64,000 nt of DNA from Owenia fusiformis (GCA_903813345.2 CAIIXF020000011.1:16847754-16911753), one strand, 5' to 3'; shown: positions 37,601-47,700, numbered from the stretch's first letter. The notes: generated from the sequence alone by a model not told the origin. Made by a program: numbers and translations.

Positions 37601-39810
37601 TCCAATGGGAAATGGAGGGTTCGGGGCAAATCAGAAATCAGGATATCTTTTCAGTAAAAGATTCAGCAAAAAATATTTTCATATAGAAAATTGAATTGTC
37701 TAACTTTTTTGAACACTAAGTGTTTAGTTTATTTGATGAATATTAAAGTTACAGCGCTTCAAAGTCATTTTTGAAAATAATTTTTCGCCTCCTGTGTTAT
37801 TTCAATGGGAGAGTTTTTTTGAAAAACAATTTTGACTTTAAAGCCCTTTAACTTTGTTGAACCTGAAGAAACATATCAATTTTTTGTTAAATAAAGTTAG
37901 CAAATTCAATTGCCTGCCTAACTCGTATTTTTTGCAAGGACTCGGATAGATGGATATTCTGTCATATGGCTTGCGGCAGACCTACCATTTCCCATTGGTT
38001 AACATGGGAATGTCGATTTTCAAAATTTCATCAAATTTATCATCAATTTTCGACATATTGTAATTGAGGAAAAAAATTGAGAAAATTTGGAGGTATTGGA
38101 ATTAAAGTCAAATTACGTTTCCATCAATAGTATAAGTATTTTCATCGCAGGTTAAGTAAATAAAAATTCAAAGGTAAAGAGGCTTTAACACGTAGTTCAA
38201 TGGGGGAAAAAAGGTTGCCAAACTTATGGAGGGGAGTGTACATGTAAATCAAACAACTCTATGGTAAGTGAAATAAATATCGACTACCTGGCAACACAAA
38301 TTATTTTTAAATGATAAAAGTGTGCGCGCCCCTGCACTTACGTACCTCCAACAGTGATTCGTAAACTATGCACGTAAAACTCCCTGCCAAATGATAATGT
38401 GAATGTTGGTTCCTCACGACCATTAGTACGAGCACATGTTGTCGCATCACCATCAGTAGCTAGTGATGCCCGATAATGTATCTTCTCATCATTATCATTG
38501 AACTCATAGTAAGTTGACGACTGGGCTTTTATTGATATCGGAATCACTTGGGTATTTGATGCAGCACATTCAACATCTGGAACGTTCAAAAATGAATGAC
38601 AAAGACAATGCATTTAGCAACTGGAAGTGCTTGGTTATTTAAGTTCCCGATCATAACTTCTAAAACAGAATACATTTATTTCCGGTACTACGGAGAATTT
38701 GCCTATACTCACATGTTAGTTTTTAACGCTTATTGTACACAAATTTATAACATTAGGACATGTTAGTACACTTAGATAGTAACTATATATTAATCAATTA
38801 TAGAAACTTCATATATCCAACAGTTTGTATATACTATGACGCTGAAATAAAAATAATATTTCGTTTTACAGTTTAAATGTTACCATTCATTCAAGAAGTC
38901 GGTAATTCTTATTTTCTAGTGTACATCGTACATACCACAGTCTACTGTACATATCCAGATTGATGTACATGTTGTGTGATATTTCAAATTAACACGCATT
39001 AAGCTGTTAAGACAAGAACCCAATCCATTACAGATGTTTCGTTTAGTGTAGTTCAATGTGGACTTTTGTATTGAAAAACAAACATTTGAAATCAATCACA
39101 TTTACATATGCAATATTTCAAACTAGTCAATTGTTAATAAAATGAAAATGATAATTTACATCTATAGGTATGGGTAATTTACATCTATAATGATGATACA
39201 CAAATAAACATAACAGAGGCATTGATCCTACGACTACAATACGCTTGACAATCAAGCAAGACCTACCTGGCGATGTTCACCTGTACTGTTAACATGTCTC
39301 TCCTTCTTTTGATTTACTTTTGTTGAATTGTTTTTTGAAAATTACAGTATCAAATATATGTCAAATATTTTTTTTGATAAAACAGAGTGACAAAGACATA
39401 TTGAAGACAAACATCAACCCTCTATCTTCTATTCTACTTCTAGATTATCTTAAAATATGGTCGTTTGAAATATCTTTAATAATTCATTGATTGTATCAAC
39501 CGTTTGGATCAGAATTGTGTCACTAAAACTGTCTAAAATTGCTCTTAAAAACAAATCCGCTCGATTCGCACATAGCAGTAACGTTGAGGTCTTAAAGAAC
39601 CCATACAAATAAGCGTTGACCTTAAATATCCTTTTTACCTTTAAACATTTTTGGACCATGTTTATATCAGATCGACCTAGATCATCAGAACGTTGATTTT
39701 CAATAAGATAAAATATATGTGTAAATATAATATAATATTAACGTACCTTTGTTGATGATCAAAACCGCTAATGTTATATATACGCCAAACATCATGGTAT
39801 CCCATAACAT
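13651..39810 (-). CDS. Receptor-type tyrosine phosphatase (gene 1), 30 exons, complete
   Basis: A single-pass receptor expected to remove phosphate from tyrosine at the plasma membrane. All splice phases agree across these exons, in transcript order: 39747-39810, 38346-38576, 36960-37286, 34556-34795, 32270-32467, 30036-30173, 29682-29825, 29166-29489, 28891-28991, 28302-28518, 28034-28140, 26903-27077, 26541-26643, 26278-26324, 25820-25981, 25143-25312, 23761-23848, 23127-23197, 22356-22493, 22060-22191, 21759-21916, 21114-21249, 20769-20915, 20379-20478, 20050-20123, 19493-19624, 17227-17346, 16803-16954, 16231-16366, 13651-13725. Total 4,407 nt, 1,468 residues. Order: signal peptide, galactose-binding-like (split), WSC-like, PAN, two EGF, three FN3, TM, PTP D1, PTP D2. 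A TATATTAA motif lies about 65 bp before the ATG. Alternative splicing is likely, since many ectodomain exons are phase 1-1. Exon ends were set by eye. Confidence 0.88.
13821..15002. mobile_element. TIR element, 1.18 kb, TA-flanked
   Basis: GTCCATGGTATGA at the left is matched by TCATACCATGGAC at the right, and both ends are flanked by TA. The inner GTAGCACACTATAGCG is matched by CGCTATAGTGTGCTAC. The arms are long but diverged. No transposase frame was seen. It lies in the last intron of gene 1. Confidence 0.65.
15221..16077. mobile_element. TIR element (AGAGAGATTTCGCAC), 857 bp
   Basis: The left arm, starting AGAGAGATTTCGCAC and running through GTGAAAGTACAACTTATACG, is matched in reverse at 16022-16077. 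No coding potential was found. It contains the smaller element at 15788-16013, so it is the older of the two. It lies in the last intron of gene 1. Confidence 0.75.
15788..16013. mobile_element. Nested mariner-like MITE, 226 bp
   Basis: It starts CAGGGTGTTTCATAA and ends TTATGAAACACCTTG, with TA on both sides (15786-15787, 16014-16015), as expected for Tc1/mariner target duplication. Confidence 0.72.
17347..19492. other. Intron of gene 1 (2.1 kb), nothing else seen
   Basis: AT-rich sequence between the two D2 exons at 17227-17346 and 19493-19624. No repeat arms, coding-like frames or RNA genes were recognised. Confidence 0.5.
19888..20033. mobile_element. Degenerate CAGTCACATTT MITE
   Basis: CCTCAGTCACATTT at the left and AAATGTGACT at the right, in a gene 1 intron. 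It is probably a decayed member of the 7777-7984 family. Confidence 0.45.
20769..23848 (-). other. Gene 1: PTP domain D1
   Basis: Exons 23761-23848, 23127-23197, 22356-22493, 22060-22191, 21759-21916, 21114-21249, 20769-20915. Motifs in order: [97 protein letters not shown]. The signature Cys (about residue 1111) and Arg are present across the 21759/21249 splice. The WPD loop reads WLD, so the Pro is replaced by Leu while the general-acid Asp stays. The usual NAS is SAS. Likely active or weakened; only assay would tell. Confidence 0.9.
21305..21745. repeat. Intronic tandem repeat, 73-bp period, 6 copies
   Basis: Six near-identical copies of a unit beginning AAATCCAAGGGGGTTTGAAC and ending GAATAATATTAG. 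They sit between the two D1 exons that together build the catalytic [10 protein letters not shown] motif. The units are head to tail with no spacers, so this is not a CRISPR-like array. Confidence 0.95.
23919..24044. repeat. Foldback element, ~120 bp
   Basis: CAGGTGTTATATCGACGAAT at the left pairs with ATTCGTCGAGATCACACCTG at the right, and GGGGCTAAGCAAAA pairs with TTTTGTGCCTAGCCC further in. It is a MITE-like hairpin in a gene 1 intron. Confidence 0.8.
25143..26643 (-). other. Gene 1: transmembrane segment and cytoplasmic juxtamembrane region
   Basis: Exon 26541-26643 encodes [19 protein letters not shown] and continues IVVFIR, a clear TM helix (residues ~766-789). Exon 26278-26324 adds the basic stop-transfer [12 protein letters not shown]. 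Exons 25820-25981 and 25143-25312 encode a low-complexity linker and then [18 protein letters not shown] plus FKAEFD, the usual lead-in to the first PTP domain of receptor PTPs. A YGNL (pY-x-N type) motif lies in this linker. Confidence 0.85.
25573..25640 (+). repeat. Possible tRNA-derived SINE head
   Basis: GGTAACCTCGTGGTTACGGC resembles a Pol III A box of SINEs, and GGCGCTCAAGCCC about 40 bp on resembles a loose B box. It lies in a gene 1 intron. No tail boundary was defined. Confidence 0.3.
26903..29489 (-). other. Gene 1: three fibronectin type III domains
   Basis: FN3-1 is one exon (29166-29489, residues ~448-555), with EIEWN, FRVEY and [19 protein letters not shown]3-2 is split over 28891-28991 and 28302-28518 (~556-661), with [13 protein letters not shown]3-3 is split over 28034-28140 and 26903-27077 (~662-755), with [17 protein letters not shown] and [17 protein letters not shown]. 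The Trp, Tyr/Leu and Asn-Gly positions fit FN3. They lie just outside the membrane. Confidence 0.8.
27211..27230. repeat. Poly-G run (about 18 G)
   Basis: Simple G tract in the intron between gene 1 exons 26903-27077 and 28034-28140. Confidence 0.85.
29682..30173 (-). other. Gene 1: two EGF-like modules
   Basis: Exon 30036-30173 encodes [18 protein letters not shown] and so on (residues ~354-399). Exon 29682-29825 encodes [18 protein letters not shown] and so on (~400-447). The Cys spacing resembles MEGF/scavenger-receptor-type EGF repeats. Both exons are phase 1-1. The first module is identical in amino acids to its counterpart in gene 2. Confidence 0.8.
30364..31850. mobile_element. Non-autonomous TIR element, 1.49 kb, GGCCCGGTCACACCGCC ends
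   Basis: The left end starts CTAAAGGCCCGGTCACACCG and the right end is its reverse complement, with pairing that continues through GCTGGAGCGTTCCTTGAACG. The interior is GC-richer than its surroundings and packed with AACGC/GCGTT motifs in blocks facing both ways. Open frames inside are under 80 codons and look random. It sits in the gene 1 intron between exons 30036-30173 and 32270-32467. Confidence 0.8.
31977..32050 (-). repeat. tRNA-like / SINE promoter region
   Basis: Read on the minus strand, TAGCTCAGTCGGTAGAGCA matches a tRNA D-arm (A box) and GGTTCGATTCC matches the B box exactly. Some acceptor pairing exists, but the anticodon and T stems do not pair. This is therefore more likely a tRNA-derived SINE or tRNA pseudogene than a working tRNA. 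The body would run toward about 31855, next to the end of the TIR element. Confidence 0.5.
33783..34395 (-). mobile_element. 5'-truncated non-LTR retrotransposon
   Basis: A minus-strand frame (33879-34376, 165 codons from its first Met) contains [20 protein letters not shown], the Cys/His knot typical of the end of LINE reverse transcriptase proteins. About 75 bp past its stop lie A-rich tracts (T runs at about 33783-33802 on the plus strand), like a retroposon tail. The 5' part is missing. It sits in a gene 1 intron. Confidence 0.8.
35030..35110. repeat. Inverted copy of sequence at 36713-36775
   Basis: The reverse complement contains TTTGCGGATCTTGTCGAATC and ATCACTCACGCACTTG, matching 36713 onward with few changes. 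Both copies lie in the same gene 1 intron in opposite orientation. Origin unknown. Confidence 0.7.
35113..35604. mobile_element. MITE, CACCCCAGTCACATTT family, 492 bp
   Basis: TIRs CACCCCAGTCACATTT and reverse complement, flanked by TAA on both sides. The interior has GC-rich CGGCCGC-type blocks around an AT-rich middle. It is the same family as 41264-41694, in opposite orientation. Confidence 0.8.
36713..36775. repeat. Inverted copy of sequence at 35030-35110
   Basis: Plus-strand partner of the 35030-35110 repeat, containing TTTGCGGATCTTGTCGAGTC and ACTCACGCACTTG. Confidence 0.7.
37363..38238. mobile_element. TA-flanked element with ~250-bp TIRs, 876 bp
   Basis: It begins CACTCCCCTCCATAAGTTTG and ends with the reverse complement. 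The arms continue to pair for about 250 bp (37363-37614 with about 37984-38238). TA flanks both ends, as for Tc1/mariner. There is no transposase frame. It lies in the intron between gene 1 exons 2 and 3, and a solo arm lies at 8376-8603. Confidence 0.85.
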
Positions 39811-41263
39811 CAACCGAAATTCACAGCTTTCGTAATTTCCATTACATTTAGGATTATGTTATTATGTTGCTTTAATATAAGCTCGCCTAATAAGTTCCCG
39901 ACTGTCAGTAAATTTACAAGTTACTTGTTGGCTGTTTACCTTTGTAGGATTTAGGAGAAGCATACAGTTTATTCAAAATGATCGACAAGTGGTCTTAACA
40001 GTGTTAATATTTTCTGCTTCTACTTCCTCGTTGAGCATTGCATTGTAGGACTAAGCCCAATACATAAAGGCGACATGACGTGCACAACTCAATTCATACA
40101 GTCGAATGAATTATTTGCTCATATACACCCTTTCAATCCTAAACGGTTCAGTTCCAAACAAATGTTATTTTATCTGAGATCAATTTTACTCAGTATGAAG
40201 TTCTTGGATTCTTTGTGTGGTTTGTTACCTCTGGTTTCTGAGATTTTTTGAGACCTCATGTGTTTGGTGCTGTATCCTGGAAGGTTGTAAATACGCACGC
40301 TTATGTACCAGTTTAGAGCCATTCGTTTCCAAACGAGTTAATACTAAATTGAATGTCAAGGATATTTCTGCCGAAGTTATTTCAAGCGACACTCTGCCTT
40401 AAACTAAACACAGCTTTAGTATTTATATGTGCTTAGTCTAAATTAAGCAACCATATATACTTTAAATAAGTACGTATACTTGTGTGTTTACGATCAAACT
40501 AACGCATACATGCTGGGACAGAAGAAAATCATATATCACACTTAAATAAATGTGCACTATGCTTTGGTAAATGAAATAGATTTTCGTCATGAATAAGGTG
40601 TAATAAAATCAGCCACAGTATACTAGTAAATAGCATTTCTTTACTGTTCATTAACAAATATTGCATTTTTTGGGTTTTCCAATTTTGAATTTGATATTTT
40701 TCTACTCGAGTTTAATTTGTCTTGTATCTATACATATTGCAAATCAGTTATTCTGTTAACTGAATAATTGTATTCCTCAGATGGAAATCTAGAAATTGCT
40801 GTTGACCCCTACGGTAAAGGTTAGCAGCCTCGGTTTATAATAATCACATTTGTATACCATAAGAATTAAAAATTGCTCCCATTCAATAAATCTTTTGACA
40901 ACTTCTGGCGTCACAAACCTTTTTACCTTTATAGCGTGAATAAAAGAGCATTTATATAAACTACAGAGATTTACATTGAGATTTGTGTAATCAGAAAAAA
41001 ACTCGTTTCGTAGAATAAAACGGAGACAATGGCCCATATTCAATTTCAATATAATTTGAAACAATACTTTCGACAATAAAAAGAAAAGATAATAAGTGCC
41101 ATGTTTCCGGATAGGTTATTTTCAACCTTGAGGTATGAGTTAATCTCAAACACGGAAGGACAAACGCTCAAAACATTTCCACAAAGCTTAAATTAATTTA
41201 TGAAATTGCAGCAATTTAAAGAGGATTATTAATGTTCTATTTGGTGGCAGAAATTGAACTTAA

Positions 41264-41694
41264 CACCCCAGTCACATTTCCCACGGCCGCCATGCGGTCT
41301 ATCATTTCTGCGGCCAGTAGATTTGCTACGCTCGCCGTAGAATTTCTGCACTCTCATACTTTTGCAGTCACATTTCCCACGGCAGCCGCACGATGAATTT
41401 TAAATTTATGTTGATACTAGGATGTAATATCAAATGAAAAGTGATCGTAAATTATTGACAAATAATGATTCAATCTTGTTGAGCCTGTTGAACTTACGGG
41501 CACCGGAGAAATAAACAAATATTATAACTCCGAGTTATGATTTCTACGGCGACCCTGCGGCCTGTAAAAAACTGGATACGCCGTACAGAGGCCGCAAGGC
41601 GAGCGTAGTTTTCCTACGCTCGCCGCAGAAATACACTGATTTAATTGATCTGCGGTCGACTTACGGCCGCCGTGCGACAAATGTGACCGGGGTG
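41264..41694. mobile_element. MITE, CACCCCAGTCACATTT family, 431 bp
   Basis: TIRs CACCCCAGTCACATTT (left) and AAATGTGACCGGGGTG (right), flanked by TTAA on both sides. The interior is the reverse of the copy at 35113-35604. Confidence 0.8.
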
Positions 41695-41876
41695 TTAAAT
41701 AACTATTTTTATATGACATTTCAACAAAATGACTTGGTGATAATTTTTCTTGATATTTTACACTGAAATATATTTCTATATGATCATTTGTAGGCCATAA
41801 AAAGCTGATGCTTTGTTAAAACGTTCCTATTGTGTTCTTACAAATAGAAATGCAGAACCCAGTATGGCTACAAACA

Positions 41877-42059
41877 CTACGAGTATGGCAAGTGATTAAT
41901 ACAAACAGGGAAAAACTTATAATCATCACAGGGACAAATTTCTAAACGTCCGCGTCCATGTTTTTTAAAACATGTAGCGACGTATTCCCCCTTTGAATGA
42001 ATGTGACCAGGAGGAACAAGCTCAATTCCCGCATAATTCAAGTGTTGATTTTGGTACAA
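41877..42059 (-). CDS. Orphan ORF, 60 codons, unrecognised
   Basis: The minus-strand ORF has a protein-like composition, with GIELVPPGHIHSKGEYVATC and then LEICPCDDYKFFPVC. No family is recognised and no flanking exon was found. It could be an exon of an unmodelled gene or chance. Confidence 0.15.
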   Translation of the reverse strand: MYQNQHLNYAGIELVPPGHIHSKGEYVATCFKKHGRGRLEICPCDDYKFFPVCINHLPYS

Positions 42060-42767
42060 AGATGTTTGTGATTAATCGAAATAAAATAATAACCAGAAAA
42101 GGTGATAAAAACAAGAATAAACGGTGCTGAACTGAGCTAAGCTCATACAAGTAGCCATGTCTCACTACTTCTCATTACATTTCCATTTATTTCCTAGAAA
42201 GTCTAATCGTCGGTTATACAACATATCTTTTGCATTGGCTCTAAATGACCGAAGATGGTGTGTTTTAACAAATATTAAAAAACAAAACACATCTCTGTCC
42301 GCATACACGTACGTATACTCTGTTGCTGCGAGTTCTCGACATTTTGACAACCATGATTTATTGCGGGAAATGAGATTATTTTTTTATTTTGATTTATTTT
42401 CAGTTTTTTAATTACATATCGCTATCACTTTTAGCTGGATAACCATCGATATCCTTGTGTTATTTAGTCAGATTGTGTGTGAGATCTCCAGCCAAAATTG
42501 TCATTTAGAATCATAAATACAAAATTTTTAATACGGATCAGATTACAGATTGTCAAGCGTATGAAGGGGACTGTAAAACATGACAAACAGCTTAAACATT
42601 TTTTGCGATTGGATTTGTGATGGAATTCGTGACAACGTAACAGCGTGGTCTTACTCCATTAACAGGTACAAATTCTGGTAAAATACGTCATAAAATGATA
42701 AAAATCTACCATCCCACCAAATATCATAAAGATATACAAGAATATGAATGCGTACGAGCCGGTTACT

Positions 42768-42995
42768 TTAAATGTTTACACTGAAATTTTTTCTTGAGAA
42801 TGCCGTCATAGAATATAGTGGAAGACCACTACCTTTTTTAATAATCACCGCTTTTATGCCGTCAACCTCCAAGCTGCGTACTTTAAAAAGTTTGAGTATT
42901 TTTGTTGTACTTTGTCTTTCAGCCTCTGGGTGCTTCACATAAACATGTAGCTGTTGGATCAAGGGTTTATTTGACTTGTCTTGCCATTCAAACAT
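42768..42995 (-). CDS. Orphan ORF, 75 codons, unrecognised
   Basis: The minus-strand ORF encodes a mixed-charge peptide containing QQLHVYVKHPEAERQSTTK and VDGIKAVIIKKGSGLPLYS. No family, start context or neighbour supports it beyond composition. Confidence 0.18.
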   Translation of the reverse strand: MFEWQDKSNKPLIQQLHVYVKHPEAERQSTTKILKLFKVRSLEVDGIKAVIIKKGSGLPLYSMTAFSRKNFSVNI

Positions 42996-43579
42996 TTATT
43001 CTTATTTCTCAACTTTCTCGCTCCTTTCTATTTTTCAGAAACTGATTTAATCTTCCACTCTATCATTTAATAGGTACAATACCACTGCATGCAATGTAAA
43101 TAGATAAGTACAAACATCCTGAATCGTGCTAGAAAATTTCTAAAGTGAGGTAGATTTATACCTCAGACACATTTGATCTTCGGCAACCGTACGTTTCACG
43201 GTCAGCTTGCGACTCCTATAGCAGTGCATGGGATACAACTGACCTTTACGAGCCCGCATGGCCCCTACGACCGCGGCGGCGCCTTGCGTTTGTCTTGGTA
43301 TTTGTCAAATGGGGGGGGGGGGGCGTTGTTGCCCACTGATATTATTATTATTATTATGAGCTTTATTATACTTGTATCCCACATTTGGGCAAAGTGTACA
43401 GCTTAAACAGAAAAAAATGAAAAAGCTTAACTAATTATTATCTATATATTATATTAACTAATCAAAGGGTGCTTGATCATTGCACGATTTTTTTGGATGC
43501 ATTTCGTGTTTTTTTCTCTCTTGATAAAAATATTAGATATATATTTTGCTAGTATATTTAATATTATTTCCTCTGAATT

Positions 43580-44075
43580 AAATAGAAACATTAATTTATA
43601 TTCCACGTTATTCATGTTTTCTAAATGTTGACAGTGTTTTTTTTATTTTATTCATGTAACTTTACCGAACATCTTTTAACTTATTGCATTCTAATAGGAA
43701 ATGGCACTCTGAACCGGTTTCCTTGTTACACATTAAACATTTTCTTTCTTCAATAGGGGTTATTGGTTTTGTGTAACGACCTGTTTCGATTTCTAATTTA
43801 TGTGCGCTAATTCTTAGCTTTGTCAAGTTATTTCTGTCTATTTCATTTTTGATTAAATCCAAGTAGGGTTCCTTGTTCCATTTTGCTTTTATTATCTTAT
43901 AAAACCTCAATTTACCATTATTTGATTTTATTTTAGTTTCCCAAAATTGTATGTATCTTTTTTCCAGGAATTTCTTAATTTCTCTTGGTTTTAAGTTTAA
44001 ATAGTTTGGTGAAGTACCATTGTAAATATATTTAAGTACATCATTGATGTGTGTGCCACTGATATATTATTGGAT
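43580..44075 (-). pseudogene. LINE reverse-transcriptase C-terminal remnant
   Basis: A minus-strand frame includes REIKKFLEKRYIQFWETK, then LTKLRISAHKLEIETGRY, then a C-x2-C with HFLLEC. This is typical of the end of LINE ORF2 proteins. A stop follows directly after CNKLKDVR, and readable sequence continues beyond it, so the copy is broken. The rest of the element is absent. Confidence 0.72.
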
Positions 44076-44766
44076 ACGGTGTAAAATTGTTTTATATGAT
44101 CGTAGAAACTATTGAATACCGAGAGAGAAATCATGCCGGTGATAGTAGTGTTCACTGTTTATGCAACCATTTCTACATGTCCTCTGCAATCCATGTAACA
44201 TGTAACCTATAGAATACTTTAGAATTGAACACATACTAAATATAATTCCCATGTACAAAGATTTAATTTGCGATTAATTGAATAATTAGGTACATCATTG
44301 ATCACTCATTACAAAATAAAGCTATGGTAATATATGTACCTAAGTATTAATAAAGCTCAGCGCTATATCACAGATGTGAAGTGAAAAGTCCCGACCAACG
44401 CCCATGTAATAACCTACCATCTGGTGCCAACGTATAGAATGCTAATCATGTATAGTTTTAAACTTTTGTGCACTACATGTGACCATTTTCCTGACACTGA
44501 AAAACATCCAAGTTTAATGTTTTATGGGAAATATTTGAATTTATGGTAAAATGGATTATAATCAATTGTAAAGTATAAATACAATGGATCTTATTATTAA
44601 ATGATTGATAGCATGGATTATATATGAGAACACGAATATTGTGGTTCTGCTGGTTGCTAAAGACAGCTCATATGGAAGAATACGATAGTTATTTTCACAA
44701 AAATGTTTAGTGGAATTTTATACACATGGGACTAGCTGATGTCAAAGTATACAAAAAGGAGAGAAA

Positions 44767-47700
44767 ATGATTTTATCAATGAGAATATGTGTAACTTTGG
44801 TGTGCGGAGTAATAACGCCGTGTTTAGGTAAGTACTCGTCTGTAAATATTTTCCAGTTCTCATTTATTCATTAAAAGAAATTTAAGTATGATACAATATT
44901 AAATTGCCTAAGTCTGTGAATATTGAATGCAACATGTACCTGTATCATACATGACTGTAAAAAAATCAAAAACGGTATACAATTCTCTGAAATTCTTCAT
45001 TACATTATTAGTGGAGACACTCTAAACACACTGGAAATATTGTGTCTTCGTTGGACTTTAGCCCCTGTCTGGTAACTAGCACCGTTCGGTTTATAACCCT
45101 CCACCGATTGAGTGTAGCCTTTCTATAATTAAGGAAAATTTGTTATTCGGTCAATATTTGCGATCTATTTTGTCCAGTAAATGTACTATTAGAACAACAG
45201 AAGTATTTAAATAACAATTTGAGAAAATACAATAAATGTCACTCTACTTAAATATCTTTTCCTTAAATTAACACTATTTGAATATGGAAACTGCATCTGA
45301 AAGTACACCAGCCATAAGGAAACAAATACAACATTCCCTAATAATGATCTAACATATAAAGGAATACTTTGAACCCAATTCCCACCATTCAGATAGCCTC
45401 ATCTCGAAACCACGGGGCACTGAAATAATGTATACTTAAAAAACAAATACTGGAGAAATAGAGAATTCAGTCATATAAAGTTAATAAATTTCATTAAAGG
45501 CGTTCTAAAGCTGCTAATAGATTTTCAAAATATATGATATAACTTGCTTTATTTCCCACGTAAAAATTGTAATATATGTTTTATCATCACAGTATAGCAT
45601 CGTGCGCCATATGTTCATAATTAATAATTAAATGTGACCTCCCTCTCTCAAATTTACATGTACTATAGCATAGGATCGTAGACATATCCATTTTCCAACT
45701 GTAATTTGTAAAGTGATTAATTAAGATGTGAGCTAACCCTAATGCAGGCAACCATTTTTCATAAACCATAAACTGTCAAGTTTAGATGGCCCCCCTCTCA
45801 ATTACTTTGATGTTGCTCTTGAAGAGCAATTTTATTTATTTCCTAAAATATGTTACACAACTAACGAGTTGCATATATCATCATCTAACATTTGTCTTTC
45901 AGGTAGTTTTGTTCTGAGTGAATGCTATGGGGCAGTACTTGGGCTCAGTTGTCGCTATGGTCACAAAATACACGTCATAGAGGACTATTTTGGTCTCAGT
46001 AACCGAACATCGGGCACTGACCAATGTAAGTCTATGGACGGAGATTGTGTAGTGAAGAGCCGGAGAGAAACTAGTGTTATACACAGGTTCTGTGAGGGAC
46101 AACAGACATGTAATAGATTCCAGGTGGATAGACGTCATTGTGGGGAAAATCAAACTAATTATGAACAAGTGAAATTTGACTGCATTCCAGGTAACTTAAT
46201 CATTTTTTAAATGTATTATTTTATTCTGTATAATGTGAAGATGTGTCATTGCTATGTTCGATATTAACTGTTAATCTTGTTAAAAAAACATGCAATTTAT
46301 TTTTCAGAATCATCAATTAGTGATATATGCATTCCAACAAAATACGAAACTAAACTTGGTTACTTATCCAGCCCGCTGTTTCCGAATGAATACAGTCCTA
46401 ATCTTGACTGCCAATGTACATTAAAAGCCTCAGATCCTTATGTTAAAATAGAACTTGAAACGATACACTTTATCGTAAAATTTGACACTCCGTGTAAAGA
46501 TTGGCTGGAAATCGGTATGGGAGACCAGAAGAGGAAAGTATGTGGACCATACAGAGCTACTTTGTTAAGTGATGTATATGCACTAAAATTCCACTCTGAC
46601 AAAGCCAATGGTCACCAAGGATTTTGGATGAAATTTTCAGGTGGGGTATCACGTTAGGGAAATATGCTAATTTGAAAAAACTCGGAATAAATCTAAATGT
46701 TTAAGTTTTCCTTATTATACACATGTATATAAATATTTTTTTTATAAAACGTAAATGAATCCGATGATATTGATATAGCTGCTGAATTATCCGGGTCCTT
46801 ATTCTTTCAAACTAATGATATCCTCATGCAAGTTAACCCTTTATAACGTATGTCTCTATGGCAGCTAATCCATCTTTATTCCAGTTTATCCCCCTAAATC
46901 CAATGCCACTGTGAAAGTTGAGTGTAATATGATCCAAACAACTACTACTACTACAACAACTACCACAGAGGCGACTACAACTGCCCTGGCGACAACACAA
47001 GAATCTGAGGAACTCACTGACCTATATGACACTCTTGGAGAGGAATATGACTACAAGGACTATACTGAATATATCCAGGACTCCAACGAGGTAGACGAAG
47101 ACAAGTACAAAACAACAGCCACTTCAGCAAGCACAACTAAATATAGAAAACCAACAACACAAGAAAGCACAGATAGTAACACTTTAGTTGAAACCGATGA
47201 TCCCGATGAGTATTTTGAACTTGAACCAACCTATGCAACTACAAGTGCACGACCAGTGAAGAAAAAGAAAACTAAACTTAGGAAAAAGAAAGTTAAACTT
47301 AGAAAAGAGAATAAGGGTAATGAAGTGCAGCTGTCTCCTACGAGTGATACCTATTTACTAGAAGAAGATCTCGAAAATCTCGATGGGTTAATTATCGAAG
47401 AGGAAAATGATGCCAATATGACATACCCTAATGGCACCCTTATTAGCAGTTACGAAGGTGAGTATATCCCAGTGAAATAAACCTAATGTATTCCTAAATA
47501 TGAAGGGATGTCAACATAACATTATATTGCTATATTCACTATTTTCTGTGATAGATGTGAGATACATCGAAAATAATCATAATCAGGTGTCCAATACTGT
47601 ACTAAAAAGTGTTCATACTTACAGACTCTATCGCTGAAGATACGGACAAGCGAAAGGCTGTCAACAGGATGACGGGAATCATCATCATTGCCATCTGTGT

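Larger units (their letters stand above)
32270..39810 (-). other. Gene 1 N-terminus: signal peptide, split galactose-binding-like domain, WSC-like, PAN
   Basis: Exon 1 (39747-39810) encodes a 21-residue hydrophobic leader starting [17 protein letters not shown]. Exon 2 (residues ~22-98) looks like the N-terminal half of a fucolectin/F5-8C-type fold: [13 protein letters not shown], then [19 protein letters not shown]. Exon 3 (99-207) is WSC-like: [15 protein letters not shown], then [11 protein letters not shown]. Exon 4 (208-287) is PAN/apple-like, with [20 protein letters not shown]. Exon 5 (288-353) looks like the missing C-terminal half of the fucolectin fold, ending LSICDIKAY. Each of exons 2-5 starts and ends in phase 1. 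The fold assignments come from motif shape and are less certain than the PTP call. Confidence 0.65.
39811..44766. other. Region between divergent genes 1 and 3
   Basis: About 5 kb between the ATG codons of gene 1 (-) and gene 3 (+), so it should hold both promoters. It contains a MITE (41264-41694), two orphan ORFs (41877-42059, 42768-42995), a poly-G run near 43312 and a LINE remnant (43580-44075). Confidence 0.6.

Noticed and set aside
46277-46310. Met at 46277 as the start of a separate CUB protein
   Set aside because: It is in the intron before the CUB exon; the exon begins at 46308 after TTTTTCAG and joins exon 2 in phase.
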